From: CAZNRY01 sp964575675
Lineage (GTDB): Bacteria; Eisenbacteria; RBG-16-71-46; CAIMUX01; VGJL01
DNA: 5,945 bases
NCBI GenBank assembly: GCA_964575675.1
Contig: CAZNRY010000204.1
Span: forward strand, 1-5,945
Direction: 5' to 3'
Shown in pieces: positions 1 through 5,945 of this stretch. Under the pieces are notes generated by a model that saw only the letters and a program-made list of their open reading frames with translations, did not search any database and was not told the DNA's origin. The position numbers were made by a program, and so were the translations under genes. Each line of letters opens with the position of its first letter. Position 1 is the first letter of the stretch.

Positions 1-897
1 GGGTTGAGGGTGCGGAATTCGCGCGGGGCTGGAGGGGGGTCGTGTTTCCGGCTCCATTTGGCCCGGATTGGATGGGCGAGGAAGAAGCTGTCGACGCCGC
101 CCCTGGGGCGAAGGTCCCACGCGGCCGCGAAACTCGCGCTCCTTTCCCTCCCGGATGGCGTTGCTCCTCCATCCATCGCCCGAACCGAGCCGGAGAACCC
201 CCTGCCTGAGGTCGCGCGGCTCGCTCAGCTGCTCCCCGTTGAAGCTCAAGAGGATGTCGCCGGGCAGGACGCCAGCCCGATCCGCCGGGCTGCCGGACGC
301 GACCGAGAGAACGAGCAGACCCTTCCCCGGCTGCGCCTTGAAGTACCGCGCGAGGTGCGGATCCAGGGGATGCACCCGAACTCCGAGATGACGCCGTTCC
401 CTCGCTCCGTCCGGAAGGGCGGGGAGGTCCTTGCGCCCCTCGCGCGCCGCCGCCATGGGTTCGGGGGATTCCTCTCGTACCGGCCGCTCGGCGAGGACGA
501 TTCTCTTCATTAACCGATCCCCGCCGCGCAGGATCGAGAGCTCGATCTCGTCGCCTGGATTCATCTCTCTCAATGCGGCGATCAAGTCGTCTGATTCCTC
601 GACCGAGGTCTTGCCAACGCGTACGATCACGTCTCGCGCACAGACACCCGCCCGATCGGCCGGGCTGTTTGGGACGATGTCGCTGACGAGCGCTCCACTC
701 GTAAGAGGCAGGGCCATCGCCTCACGGAGCGAGGGGTCGATGTCCTGGACCGAGACGCCGATCCAGCCGCGCGCCAGAGCGGCTCCCGGCGTGATGGATG
801 CAATGGCGATGAGCCCGGCAAGCGGAAGCGCGAGTCGATGGGCCGCCTGCTTGGACTTCCAATGGGAATCGGGGAATAGGGGACGCGGAATGTTCAT
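1..897 (-). CDS. Secreted protein with two PDZ domains, no protease domain seen (3' end cut by window edge)
   Basis: The minus-strand frame stays open from an ATG at 897 to base 1: 299 codons with no stop, so the C-terminus lies outside. A GGAGG at 911-907 sits 9 bases before the ATG. The product starts with a signal peptide: a long basic n-region, a hydrophobic stretch LALPLAGLIAIA (residues 22-33) and an AxA site (A40-L41-A42) followed by R43. PDZ1 spans about 44-137, with binding loop WIGV, then SPADRAGV and DVIVRVG. PDZ2 spans about 167-260, with loop HLGV, then SPADRAGV and GDILLSFNGE. Both resemble the PDZ domains of HtrA/DegP proteases, but the signal peptide runs straight into PDZ1 with no trypsin-like domain. 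The tail after residue 260 is rich in Pro and Arg. PDZ domains usually bind the C-termini of partner proteins, so a periplasmic scaffold or adaptor role is inferred. The two-PDZ architecture is clear; the specific function is unknown. Confidence 0.85.
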   Translation of the reverse strand, partial: MNIPRPLFPDSHWKSKQAAHRLALPLAGLIAIASITPGAALARGWIGVSVQDIDPSLREAMALPLTSGALVSDIVPNSPADRAGVCARDVIVRVGKTSVEESDDLIAALREMNPGDEIELSILRGGDRLMKRIVLAERPVREESPEPMAAAREGRKDLPALPDGARERRHLGVRVHPLDPHLARYFKAQPGKGLLVLSVASGSPADRAGVLPGDILLSFNGEQLSEPRDLRQGVLRLGSGDGWRSNAIREGKEREFRGRVGPSPQGRRRQLLPRPSNPGQMEPETRPPSSPARIPHPQP

Positions 898-906
898 TCT
901 TGGAAT

Positions 907-911
907 CCTCC
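907..911 (-). promoter_or_regulatory. Shine-Dalgarno site of the PDZ gene
   Basis: GGAGG on the minus strand, 9 bases before the ATG at 897. It supports this start codon and helps identify this strand as the coding strand for 1-897. Confidence 0.7.
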
Positions 912-922
912 CTGTCAAACCG

Positions 923-2002
923 ATGCTACACCCGGTGCGGAGAGTGGGTTCCCGCGTCTCGGGGTCGATCGGCGCACTCGTTGCGACGGGTGTTCTTTGC
1001 ATCGCGGGCCTCGGGATGACCCCTGAAGCCATAGCCGCGCAAACCGTCCAATCGAACGCTCCTTCCGCCGCGCCGATGACCGCGGCAGACCCGGCGGCCC
1101 CCGACCGCAATGGGGCGGCGGCCCTAGCCGAGCAGCAGCCCGACAGCCTCGCCTTCGCGATCGCCAGCGCCCTAGCCGAGATCCGGCGGCATCCGGAATC
1201 GGGATCGCTGCGCGTTCCCCTCGGCGAGGCATATCGGGGTCGAGGGAATCTCGTCGCCGCCCGGGCGGCGGTCGAGGAGGGGCTTCGGTTGGGTCTGTCG
1301 GGCGCCGACTCGATCCGGGCGGTTACGATCCTGGCCGACATCGCATTCAGGCAGGGAAGGCCGAATGAGGCTCGAACTCGTCTCACCACGCTGGCGGCGC
1401 GCGGTGGTGCGGGGGCGGATCTTCTCGCGATGCTAGCCCAGCTCAGATGGGATGATCATCAACGCGAGGAAGCGATAACGCTGGGCATGGAGGCGGTTGC
1501 GCGCGATCCGCAGAACGTGGAGCGTCTTCGGTGGACGGCCGAGAGATGGAAGGAATTCGGCCGGCCCGATGAGGCCCTCGTCCTGAGGAAGCGAATCCTC
1601 GTTCACCCGCAGGCCACAGAGGAGGACATCTTCCAGGTCGGTTTCCTTTCGCACCAACTCGGCGATGGACAGACGGCGATCGACACCTACCTGAAGCTCC
1701 TCGCGCGAAGGCCAACCCACCCGCAGGGAAACTACAACCTCTCCCTCCTCATGCTCTCGCTCGGCGACACCCTCGACGCCGCCCGTTGCCTGGAACTCGC
1801 CATCCAGGGAGATCCCGAGATGCAGAGGGCCTATTTCGAACTCGCCGTCCTCTACCTCCACGCCGGCCGCCTCACCGATGCCCGCAGGGTCTTCATCCTC
1901 TTCCAGGCCGCGGCGGGGGCCGACTCCGTGTTGAACGCGGAGGTTGAGATGATCCTCGATGGTCTGATGCACCAGAAGGACCGCCCGCGCCCCGACCGCT
2001 AG
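923..2002 (+). CDS. Secreted TPR-repeat protein
   Basis: A 359-residue protein with an N-terminal signal peptide: basic MLHPVRRVGSR, hydrophobic core around residues 16-32, probable cleavage after A38 or A39. A low-complexity Ala/Pro linker follows (about 40-70). Helical tetratricopeptide-type repeats of about 34 residues then run near 94-127, 128-164, 165-198, 199-232, 233-266, 267-300 and 301-334, with TPR-like positions such as G/A at 8 and A at 20 (for example LAQLRWDDHQREEAITLGMEAVARDP). TPR arrays bind proteins, so a periplasmic scaffold or assembly role is inferred; no enzymatic motif is seen. The frame is open back to 431, but that part is antisense to the PDZ gene. The in-frame ATG at 890 has an AGGGGA 6 bases upstream and is possible, but it would overlap the PDZ start codon and lengthen the signal peptide by 11 residues. 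I chose 923, which lacks a clear ribosome site. C26 is not in a lipobox. Confidence 0.82.
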   Translation: MLHPVRRVGSRVSGSIGALVATGVLCIAGLGMTPEAIAAQTVQSNAPSAAPMTAADPAAPDRNGAAALAEQQPDSLAFAIASALAEIRRHPESGSLRVPLGEAYRGRGNLVAARAAVEEGLRLGLSGADSIRAVTILADIAFRQGRPNEARTRLTTLAARGGAGADLLAMLAQLRWDDHQREEAITLGMEAVARDPQNVERLRWTAERWKEFGRPDEALVLRKRILVHPQATEEDIFQVGFLSHQLGDGQTAIDTYLKLLARRPTHPQGNYNLSLLMLSLGDTLDAARCLELAIQGDPEMQRAYFELAVLYLHAGRLTDARRVFILFQAAAGADSVLNAEVEMILDGLMHQKDRPRPDR

Positions 2003-2049
2003 GCCATCCTTCCCCGCATAGGGGATCTTTCAAGCAAGTGTTTTTCCAC

Positions 2050-2088
2050 GGAAGGCCTCCTGCTCGCGCCGGGGGCCTTCCTGTTTGC
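2050..2088 (+). terminator. Hairpin terminator between convergent genes
   Basis: An 11-bp stem (2050-2060 with 2071-2081, one G-T pair) built on GGAAGGCC/GGCCTTCC with a 10-base loop, followed by TGTTTGC. It lies 48 bases after the stop of the TPR gene and 29 bases beyond the stop of the opposing methyltransferase gene. The T-run is short on the plus strand and absent on the minus strand (GTGGAAAAACAC), so it should mainly end the TPR transcript. Confidence 0.6.
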
Positions 2089-2093
2089 CCTGC

Positions 2094-2109
2094 GCCGGGA
2101 ACTTCCGGC
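2094..2109 (-). other. Small hairpin directly after the methyltransferase stop codon
   Basis: GCCGG (2094-2098) and CCGGC (2105-2109) form a 5-bp inverted repeat around a 6-base loop, starting at the base after the minus-strand TGA (2112-2110). No T-run follows on the minus strand, so it is a weak terminator candidate at best; it may instead stabilise the mRNA 3' end. Confidence 0.3.
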
Positions 2110-3489
2110 TCAGCGAGTCATGCGGACGATGGTCTCGACGTGGGGCGTGTGGGGGAAGAGGTCGAGAATCCGCATGCGGTCGGGACGATACCCCTCCCCG
2201 TGCAGAACCTCCAGATCGCGGGCAAGTGTGGCCGGGTTGCAGGAGACGTAGAGGATCATCGCCGGGGAGAGGGCGATCAGCCCGGAGAGGGCGCGGGGAT
2301 GGAGCCCGGCGCGGGGGGGATCGACGACGACGAGATCGGGCCGCAGGGCGATCGCCCGGGGCAGCCAATCCTCGGCCTTGGCGGTCTCGAAGGTTGCGTG
2401 CGCGATGCCGTTGCGCTGCGCGTTCTGCCGGGCGTCCATGACCGCGGCCGAAACCGACTCGATCCCGATGAGGCGATCGCAGCGCGGGGCCAACGCCAGG
2501 CCGAGCGTCCCTACCCCACAGTAGAGGTCGAGAATCGTGCCGACCCGCGGGGCGATCGCGCGGACCTCCTCGAGGAGGACCTCCGCGGCGCACGTGTTGG
2601 TCTGGAAGAAGCTCGAGGGGCCCAGCTCGAACTCGAGATCGCCCAATCGCTCGACGATCCGGTTCTTCCCGAAAACGAGGATCTCCCTTTCGGCGCGGGC
2701 GATGGTCGCCAAGCCGGAGTGGATCCAGAGGAGAAAACCGGCGATGCGCGGGTGGGCTTGCACGCACTCCCTCGCGAGATCGAGGAACAACGGGTGCTCT
2801 TCCTTCACGACGAGGGCGATCAACCACTCGCCCGTGTGTCGGGAGGAACGCACAACCAGGTGGCGCAGCAAGCCCGTTGCCGCCCGGCCATGATAGGAGG
2901 GGAGTTCGTGGCTCCGCGAGAACTCGCGGATCAGTTCGAGGAGTGTGTTGACCTCAGGTTCGCAGAGAATGCAGTCGTGGATGTCGAAGACCGCATCGAA
3001 GCGTCCCCGCACGTGCAGCCCCAGTGCGGGTCCGGGGGGCGGATGCTCGGGGATCCCCGCCGGGTCCCAGGACCTCGTCGCGAAGGAAAACTCCATCTTG
3101 TTCCGGTATCCGAAGAGGAGCGGAGCGGGTTGAGGAGGGTCAGGCTCGGGCGGCGTCAGGCCTGCGATCCGGGCGAGATTCTCCCGGACCTGTCGCGCCT
3201 TCGCCTCGAGTTGCACCGGGTAGGCCAGGGTTTGGTATGTGCATCCGCCGCAGATCTCGGTGTGGCTGCACGCCGGGGCAACGCGCTCGGGGGACGCCTC
3301 GATGATCTTGAGCAGCCGGGCGCGCTGCCACCGCTTGCGGCCGCGCACGGGCAGCACGAGGACGCGTTCGCCGGGGTAGGCGCCGGAGACGAAATGGACC
3401 TGTCCGTCCAGTCGTCCGACTCCTTCCCCACCGAACGCCAGATCCGTGATGGTCAACTCGATCGGCTGGCCTCTGTCCTTGTCCGTCAT
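2110..3489 (-). CDS. rlmD: 23S rRNA (uracil-C5)-methyltransferase, RlmD/RumA type
   Basis: A complete 459-residue member of the TrmA/RumA family, which transfers a methyl group from S-adenosylmethionine to C5 of a uridine in RNA (U1939 of 23S rRNA for E. coli RlmD). An N-terminal TRAM-type RNA-binding domain (about 7-62) comes first. C74, C80 and C83 (C-x5-C-x2-C) plus C173 match the four [4Fe-4S] ligands typical of RumA. The catalytic domain shows SFFQTNT (Q296), the SAM motif DLYCGVGTLGL (321-331), GIES, DPPRAGLHP (390-398), SCNPATLARD with the nucleophile C417, and HVETI with the general base E452. Length is normal and no key residue is missing. The ATG at 3489 starts just before the TRAM domain and has no ribosome site at normal distance; the nearest AGGGG is 12 bases away. 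It converges with the TPR gene and diverges from the parvulin gene, so it looks monocistronic. The family is certain; the exact target uridine (RlmC, RlmD or RlmCD type) is not. Confidence 0.93.
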   Translation of the reverse strand: MTDKDRGQPIELTITDLAFGGEGVGRLDGQVHFVSGAYPGERVLVLPVRGRKRWQRARLLKIIEASPERVAPACSHTEICGGCTYQTLAYPVQLEAKARQVRENLARIAGLTPPEPDPPQPAPLLFGYRNKMEFSFATRSWDPAGIPEHPPPGPALGLHVRGRFDAVFDIHDCILCEPEVNTLLELIREFSRSHELPSYHGRAATGLLRHLVVRSSRHTGEWLIALVVKEEHPLFLDLARECVQAHPRIAGFLLWIHSGLATIARAEREILVFGKNRIVERLGDLEFELGPSSFFQTNTCAAEVLLEEVRAIAPRVGTILDLYCGVGTLGLALAPRCDRLIGIESVSAAVMDARQNAQRNGIAHATFETAKAEDWLPRAIALRPDLVVVDPPRAGLHPRALSGLIALSPAMILYVSCNPATLARDLEVLHGEGYRPDRMRILDLFPHTPHVETIVRMTR

Positions 3490-3495
3490 GTTCGG

Positions 3496-3524
3496 ATCGT
3501 ACCCCTATGGGGCGGGGGGTCCAA
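3496..3524 (-). promoter_or_regulatory. Candidate promoter of the methyltransferase gene
   Basis: On the minus strand, TTGGAC (3524-3519) and TACGAT (3501-3496) are separated by exactly 17 bases. They match the sigma-70 consensus at 3 and 4 of 6 positions. The -10 box ends only 6 bases before the ATG, so the transcript would start at or next to the start codon. The spacer contains a short inverted repeat, CCCCTATGGGG. Confidence 0.3.
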
Positions 3525-3555
3525 CTTTCCGTGTGGGTCGACCCCATCGGTGTCA

Positions 3556-3561
3556 TACAAT
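3556..3561 (+). promoter_or_regulatory. Candidate -10 box of the parvulin gene
   Basis: TACAAT matches the TATAAT consensus at 5 of 6 positions and lies 53 bases before the chosen ATG, in the 125-base divergent gap. No good -35 box is found at 16-18 bases upstream, so the call rests on one element. Confidence 0.3.
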
Positions 3562-3598
3562 GCCCAGGTGAAGGAGCTGCGGGAATGGGATTCCCGGG

Positions 3599-3604
3599 AA
3601 GGAG
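3599..3604 (+). promoter_or_regulatory. Shine-Dalgarno site of the parvulin gene
   Basis: AAGGAG, 10 bases before the ATG at 3615. It decides the start over the in-frame upstream ATGs at 3507 and 3585, which would also put extra residues in front of the lipoprotein signal. Confidence 0.6.
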
Positions 3605-3614
3605 AGAGAAGAGA

Positions 3615-4616
3615 ATGAGACGGAGGACCATGGGGCTAGTTCTCGCCGGGATCCTTGTCGCAGGGAGCCTTGCGCTTGGGTGCCAGAAGGGCGGCGAAGA
3701 GAAGAAGGTCGAGACGCAACCGTTCACCGGCGATCCGACTATGGTCGTCGGGAAGGCTGGGGACGATGGCATCCTCTTGGCCGATGTCGACAAGCTCGTC
3801 CAGATGTGGAAGAACGGCCAGGCGCCTGGCTTCGAAGGGATGTCGGATCGCGAGATTCAGCGCAAGGCGCTCGATCAGTTGATCGACCAGAAAGTGCTGC
3901 TGGCCGCCTCCCGCAAGGAAAACCTCCATCCGACCGACGAGCAGATCAATCAAGTCATGCAGGCCCTGGCATCACGATTCGGCAGCCCCGAAGTCTTCCA
4001 GCAGGCGCTGTCCCAACAGGGAATGACCGAAACCGATCTGAGGGGAAATGTCGTGATCGATATGGCGATCCGCAATTACCTTGCAAAGACGATCCCCGAC
4101 ACGGCGAAGGTGACCCCGCAGCAGGCGCAGGCTTACTACAACGCGAACCCCGACAAGTTCATGACGCCCGAGAGAATTCATGCCCGGCACATCCTGGTGA
4201 AGGTGGATCCGGCCGCGACCGCGGAGCTGAAGGATCAGGCCAAACAGAAGGCACAAGGATTGCTCGAGAAGGTCAAGGGCGGAGCGGATTTTGCAACGGT
4301 CGCCAAGGAGTCCTCCGACTGTCCGTCGGCTCCGCAGGGCGGGGATCTCGGCGAATTCGGCCGGGGCGACATGGTCAAGGAGTTCGGGGATGTCGCCTTC
4401 AACCTGAAGCCCGGTGAGACCAGTGGCCTCGTCGAGACGCAGTTCGGCTATCACATCATCCGGCTCGAGGGTCAGATCCCTCCTAAGAAGGTCGACTACA
4501 CGCCGGATCTCGAAGGACAGCTGACGCAGCAACTCTTGTCCGAGCGGCGCAACGATGTAGTGAAGAAGCGGATCGACGAACTGCGCGAGGGCGTGTCGAT
4601 CGAACGCAAACTCTAA
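3615..4616 (+). CDS. SurA/PrsA-like parvulin peptidyl-prolyl isomerase, lipoprotein
   Basis: A 333-residue exported foldase that should speed cis-trans isomerisation of prolyl bonds in proteins crossing the inner membrane. MRRRT and the hydrophobic stretch MGLVLAGILVAGSLALG lead to the lipobox cysteine C23 (ALGC). Q24 follows, so in a diderm there is no Asp+2 signal for inner-membrane retention. A SurA_N-like helical chaperone region spans about 45-165 (ALDQLIDQKVLLAASRKENL and following helices). The parvulin domain spans about 187-285, with ARHILVKV (H192), SSDCPSAPQGGDLGEFGRG (active-site type C236) and FGYHIIRLEG (H280). The conserved histidines and cysteine are present, so isomerase activity is expected. 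A helical C-terminal tail (about 296-333) follows, as in PrsA/SurA proteins. It is upstream of recJ on the same strand, with a terminator-like hairpin between them. The family call is firm; whether the cell uses it as SurA or PrsA is open. Confidence 0.92.
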   Translation: MRRRTMGLVLAGILVAGSLALGCQKGGEEKKVETQPFTGDPTMVVGKAGDDGILLADVDKLVQMWKNGQAPGFEGMSDREIQRKALDQLIDQKVLLAASRKENLHPTDEQINQVMQALASRFGSPEVFQQALSQQGMTETDLRGNVVIDMAIRNYLAKTIPDTAKVTPQQAQAYYNANPDKFMTPERIHARHILVKVDPAATAELKDQAKQKAQGLLEKVKGGADFATVAKESSDCPSAPQGGDLGEFGRGDMVKEFGDVAFNLKPGETSGLVETQFGYHIIRLEGQIPPKKVDYTPDLEGQLTQQLLSERRNDVVKKRIDELREGVSIERKL

Positions 4617-4632
4617 GGCGGTCTTGACCGCC
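4617..4632 (+). other. Hairpin directly after the parvulin stop codon
   Basis: GGCGGTC and GACCGCC form a perfect 7-bp inverted repeat around TT, starting at the base after TAA. A G-rich stretch, not a T-run, follows, so it is not a standard intrinsic terminator. It could stabilise the mRNA end. Confidence 0.4.
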
Positions 4633-4655
4633 GGGGAGGCCGGCTGCTAGGGTCC

Positions 4656-4697
4656 GCGCACCCGGAACCGTCAACGGGATCCGGGTGCGCTCTTTCC
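4656..4697 (+). terminator. Terminator-like hairpin between the parvulin gene and recJ
   Basis: A perfect 11-bp stem GCGCACCCGGA/TCCGGGTGCGC (4656-4666 with 4680-4690). The 13-base loop can extend pairing through CCG/CGG, and the stem is followed by TCTTTCC. It ends about 15 bases before the recJ ATG, so it may end the parvulin transcript or reduce read-through into recJ. Confidence 0.6.
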
Positions 4698-4705
4698 AAA
4701 GCAAG

Positions 4706-5945
4706 ATGAAGTGGATCCTTAGAGAACCGGAAACTCGCCGAGACCCGCCGGGGCCTGACGACCCGCAGGGCCCCGTCGGGGTGCCGCGCCTCGTCCGACG
4801 GCTCCTCGATCTGAAGTGTTTGGCCGATCCTGCCGAAATCCGAAGACACCTCGATCCTTCGTTGGACGAGCTGTCCGATCCGGGACTTCTCCCCGACCTG
4901 GACACTGCGGTTCTTCGCCTTGATCAGGCGCTCCAGGCAGATGAGAAGATATTCCTCTTCGGCGACTACGACGTGGATGGAATGACATCCGTCGCCCTCC
5001 TCCGCCGGAGCCTGGCTCGGCTGGGAGGGGATCCGCGCGTCCGGATTCCCGATAGGTTGACGGAGGGGTACGGCCTTTCCCATGCCGTGGTCGATGATGC
5101 GCGTTCTTGGGGCGCTCGACTCCTCGTCACCGCGGACTGCGGCACGACATCTCACGGTCCGATTGCCTACGCGAGGGACGCGGGAATCGACGTCATCGTC
5201 GCCGATCACCATCTCCCCGAGGCTGATTTGCCTCCCGCCAATGCGATTGTGAATCCGTGGCGGGCCGACTCCCGCTACCCGTTCCCCGATCTGGCGGCCG
5301 TGGGGGTTGCCACCCGGATCGCCGAGGAGCTGTGGCGACTCCGGAGGCAACCAGGGGAGAACCCGCCATCCCCGTACGACCTCCTCGATCTGACCGCGCT
5401 CGGGACCATTGCGGACAGCGTCCGGCTTGAGCGCGACAATCGCGTGCTCGTGCATCATGGTCTGAGGATCCTGAAGGAGAATCCCCGTCCATCGATGCGG
5501 GCGTTGATGCGGATCTGCGGGATCGCCCCGGAGCGGATCGGCTCGGGCGAGATCGCATTCCGCCTCGCGCCCCGTCTGAACGCCGCCGGACGGATGGGAG
5601 ACGCCCCGACCGCGCTGGAGCTTCTCCTCTGCGAGGACGAGGGTCGCTGCAGTGAGCTATCCGCGGTTCTCGATCGCCACAATCGCGAACGGCAGACGGT
5701 CCTCGAGAGGGTCGTTCGGGACGCGGTTCTGCGTGCAGAGAGCGAGGGCAACCCAGAGCGCGGGGAGCCGATCATTCTAGAATCGGGGGATTGGCACCTC
5801 GGTGTACTCGGGATTGCCGCGTCCCGATTGGCCGACAGATTCGGTGTTCCTGCGATCCTTCTGAACCGGGACGGTTCGAAGCTCCGCGGCTCGGGCCGAC
5901 CGGCGGGCGGATGGTGGGGTAGGGATCGACCTGCCGAAGGTACCC
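4706..5945 (+). CDS. recJ: Single-stranded-DNA-specific exonuclease RecJ (3' end cut by window edge)
   Basis: The visible 413 codons cover the catalytic core of RecJ, the 5'-to-3' single-strand DNA exonuclease of RecF-pathway recombination, mismatch repair and base excision repair; full-length proteins are usually about 550-600 residues. The start MKWILR matches the usual RecJ N-terminus. DHH-domain metal-binding motifs are in order: GDYDVDGMTS (86-95), TADCGT (142-147), ADHHLP (166-171) and GTIAD (233-237). Then come RLNAAGRMGDA (290-300) and the DHHA1-domain motifs WHLGVLGIAASRL (363-375) and RGSGR (394-398). No good ribosome site precedes the ATG, and a terminator-like hairpin ends about 15 bases upstream. 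Beyond residue 398 the frame no longer looks like RecJ (GGWWGRDRPAEG), whereas the next frame reads GIDLPKV at 5922-5942, closer to the expected GSGR-S-x-x-G-x-D-L. A frameshift near 5900-5922 is therefore likely, natural or an assembly error. Confidence 0.93.
   Translation, partial: MKWILREPETRRDPPGPDDPQGPVGVPRLVRRLLDLKCLADPAEIRRHLDPSLDELSDPGLLPDLDTAVLRLDQALQADEKIFLFGDYDVDGMTSVALLRRSLARLGGDPRVRIPDRLTEGYGLSHAVVDDARSWGARLLVTADCGTTSHGPIAYARDAGIDVIVADHHLPEADLPPANAIVNPWRADSRYPFPDLAAVGVATRIAEELWRLRRQPGENPPSPYDLLDLTALGTIADSVRLERDNRVLVHHGLRILKENPRPSMRALMRICGIAPERIGSGEIAFRLAPRLNAAGRMGDAPTALELLLCEDEGRCSELSAVLDRHNRERQTVLERVVRDAVLRAESEGNPERGEPIILESGDWHLGVLGIAASRLADRFGVPAILLNRDGSKLRGSGRPAGGWWGRDRPAEGT

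Noticed and set aside
913..918. Perfect TTGACA on the minus strand before the PDZ gene
   Set aside because: A -10 box 17 bases downstream would fall inside the start of the gene and reads GAACAT, a poor match; the hexamer overlaps the approach to the ribosome site and is probably chance.
4..922. Long plus-strand open frames (4-513, 431-922) over the PDZ gene
   Set aside because: They are antisense to a frame with a signal peptide, ribosome site and two clear PDZ domains; their translations show no recognisable domain and are typical of open antisense frames in high-GC DNA. Only the part from about 923 is the TPR gene.
923..1020. TPR protein as a lipoprotein through C26
   Set aside because: The residues before the cysteine (GVLC) lack the small residue required at -1, and a normal signal peptidase I site follows.
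3507..3614. Upstream in-frame ATG starts of the parvulin gene (3507, 3585)
   Set aside because: They would place up to 36 extra residues before a well-formed lipoprotein signal, and only the ATG at 3615 has a well-placed AAGGAG.
2038..3618. A 526-codon plus-strand frame opposite the methyltransferase gene
   Set aside because: The minus strand carries the full set of RlmD motifs over the same bases; the plus frame is low-complexity, Gly/Arg/Glu-rich and has no domain.

Overview
The window comes from a high-GC bacterium, probably one with an outer membrane. It encodes two proteins with export signals, a lipoprotein-type SurA/PrsA-like foldase, a 23S rRNA methyltransferase of the RlmD (RumA) type and the exonuclease RecJ. 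Codons lean towards G or C in the third position. No marker here fixes the phylum; a deep-branching, mostly metagenome-known lineage is a guess. The content is ordinary chromosomal housekeeping plus two lineage-type secreted proteins. I saw no mobile element, CRISPR array, tRNA, rRNA or phage gene.

Layout from left to right: (1) a minus-strand gene, 897 down to beyond base 1, encodes a secreted protein with two PDZ domains and no protease domain, cut by the window edge. (2) Diverging from it by only 25 bases is a plus-strand gene (923-2002) for a secreted protein of about seven TPR repeats. (3) A 107-base convergent gap holds a strong hairpin (2050-2081) that probably ends transcription of the TPR gene. 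(4) A minus-strand gene (3489-2110) encodes a complete RlmD-type methyltransferase with TRAM domain, iron-sulfur cysteines and all catalytic motifs. (5) A 125-base divergent gap carries promoter-like sequences for both sides. (6) A plus-strand gene (3615-4616) encodes a SurA/PrsA-like parvulin lipoprotein. (7) An 89-base gap with two hairpins, the second terminator-like, leads to (8) recJ (4706 to the right edge), which is cut off and seems to lose its reading frame in its last ~30 visible bases.

Functionally, the PDZ, TPR and parvulin proteins are all envelope proteins that bind other proteins or help them fold. The methyltransferase and RecJ act in the cytoplasm, on ribosome maturation and on DNA repair. 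No new multi-gene system is evident. The points most worth checking are the closely packed divergent PDZ/TPR pair, the possibly leaderless methyltransferase transcript, the terminator-like hairpin against the recJ start, and the frame break at the right edge.
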